Shown piece after piece: positions 63,547-64,000 of a stretch of DNA of 64,000 nt. The notes beneath the pieces were generated by a model. That model was not told where the DNA came from. It ran no database searches and saw only the letters and a list, made by a program, of their open reading frames with translations. Position 1 is the stretch's first letter, and each line of letters opens with the position of its first letter. The translations under genes and the position numbers were made by a program. This DNA is from Microbispora bryophytorum (lineage in GTDB: Bacteria; Actinomycetota; Actinomycetes; Streptosporangiales; Streptosporangiaceae). Location: the NCBI RefSeq assembly GCF_006874465.1, contig NZ_VIRL01000008.1:186001-250000 (forward strand), in the 5' to 3' direction.

Positions 63547-64000
63547 GTGACTGATCGTCCGACGCGTGACGTACGCGACTCGAAGGTGCTCGCCGCGATG
63601 TCCCACCCGCTGCGCCGGCGGCTGCTCGACATCCTGCGGGTGGACGGGCCCTCGACGGCGTCGGTGCTCGCCGGCAGGACCGGGCAGGCCGTCGGCAACA
63701 TCAGCCATCACCTCAAGGTCCTCGCCGCGAGCGAACTCGTCGAGGAGGTGCCGGAGCTCGCGCGTGACCGCCGGGAGCGCTGGTGGCGCAGGTCGCCGGA
63801 CGTCCTCAGCTGGTCGGCGTCGGACTTCCCCGACGATCCCGTTGCCGCGGCGGCGGAATCGCTCGTCCTCGACCGGCAGACCGCGCTCGTACGGCAGTGG
63901 TTCGCCGAGCGTGACGGCTACCCGGAGCCGTGGCGGCGAGCGGCGTTCACCACCGACCACTGGGCGAGGCTGTCGGTCGCCGAGCTCGCCGAGCTGGAAG
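63547..64000 (+). CDS. ArsR family regulator, partial
   Basis: The gene runs off the right edge after 151 codons. The N-terminal winged helix reads VLAAMSHPLRRRLLDILRVD, then VGNISHHLKVLAASELVEEV, the standard ArsR recognition region, followed by RDRRERWWRRSP in the wing. The later part (WRRAAFTTDHWARLSVAELA) resembles the C-terminal region of actinomycete ArsR/helix-turn-helix-20 regulators that control transporters. GTG 63547 follows gggcggg. Divergent from the truncated SnoaL gene, with a clear inverted repeat between them. Confidence 0.9.
   Translation, partial: MTDRPTRDVRDSKVLAAMSHPLRRRLLDILRVDGPSTASVLAGRTGQAVGNISHHLKVLAASELVEEVPELARDRRERWWRRSPDVLSWSASDFPDDPVAAAAESLVLDRQTALVRQWFAERDGYPEPWRRAAFTTDHWARLSVAELAELE

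Overview
The window is high-GC DNA with many GTG starts, tight gene packing and ATGA/GTGA stop-start overlaps. The gene content is typical of a filamentous actinomycete: a Spo0M-type sporulation protein, a SARP-type BTAD/STAND regulator, polyphosphate glucokinase, mycothiol-linked DinB/maleylpyruvate-isomerase-fold protein, two ECF42-type sigma factors with DGPF partners, a class I terpene synthase, DUF1876 and DUF5999 proteins, and a PAC2 protein. I infer a Streptosporangiales-like organism, but genus is not resolved from sequence alone. No rRNA, tRNA, CRISPR array, prophage or insertion sequence was seen.

Layout. 1-3761: signalling genes (a DUF4118 sensor kinase cut by the left edge, a LuxR-type and a receiver-only response regulator), an alpha/beta hydrolase, a DUF5999 protein and an RsbW-like ATPase. 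3785-7439: a small acidic protein divergent from a STAND ATPase, then a terpene synthase. 7514-14475: ankyrin and PAC2 proteins, a Gfo/Idh oxidoreductase, a divergent TetR/SDR pair with operator boxes, a phosphatase and a secreted SGNH hydrolase. 14511-20706: a membrane Ser/Thr kinase, hemerythrin, a divergent MarR/serine hydrolase pair, a HAD hydrolase and a gamma-glutamyltransferase-like enzyme. 20722-20960: a MITE-like element with a perfect 54-bp palindrome. 20956-29769: HrpA, a winged-helix regulator behind a Cys-containing leader peptide, polyphosphate glucokinase, and stress genes (hsp20, universal stress protein). 29946-33972: DUF1876, then a minus-strand trio consisting of a Gln/Tyr-rich prion-like protein, a small helical protein and a subtilisin-like protease without a signal peptide. 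34157-44162: ArsR/AHSA1 genes, a BBE-type flavoprotein, a GNAT-SARP operon, a His-rich CDF transporter and Spo0M. 45256-50926: two DGPF/ECF42 pairs (the second sigma gene is frameshifted) around an MPI-fold protein and a GH10 enzyme. 51039-58315: NAD(P) enzymes, a two-component system divergent from an ABC exporter, a PaiB-like protein and a methyltransferase. 58422-64000: a PIG-V-like mannosyltransferase, pntAB, a truncated SnoaL-fold gene and an ArsR gene cut by the right edge.

Two things stand out. First, short tandem repeats recur at more than a dozen places. Inside genes their period is a multiple of three (12, 15 or 18 bp), adding low-complexity linkers to ordinary enzymes and regulators; between genes the period is often not (13, 14, 17 bp). 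Second, the prion-like/helical/subtilisin trio at 30591-33972 matches no system I recognise and is the best candidate for an undescribed module. Promoter logic is visible at several divergent pairs (TetR, MarR, ArsR), and SigB-like promoters can be proposed for hsp20 and a small membrane protein.
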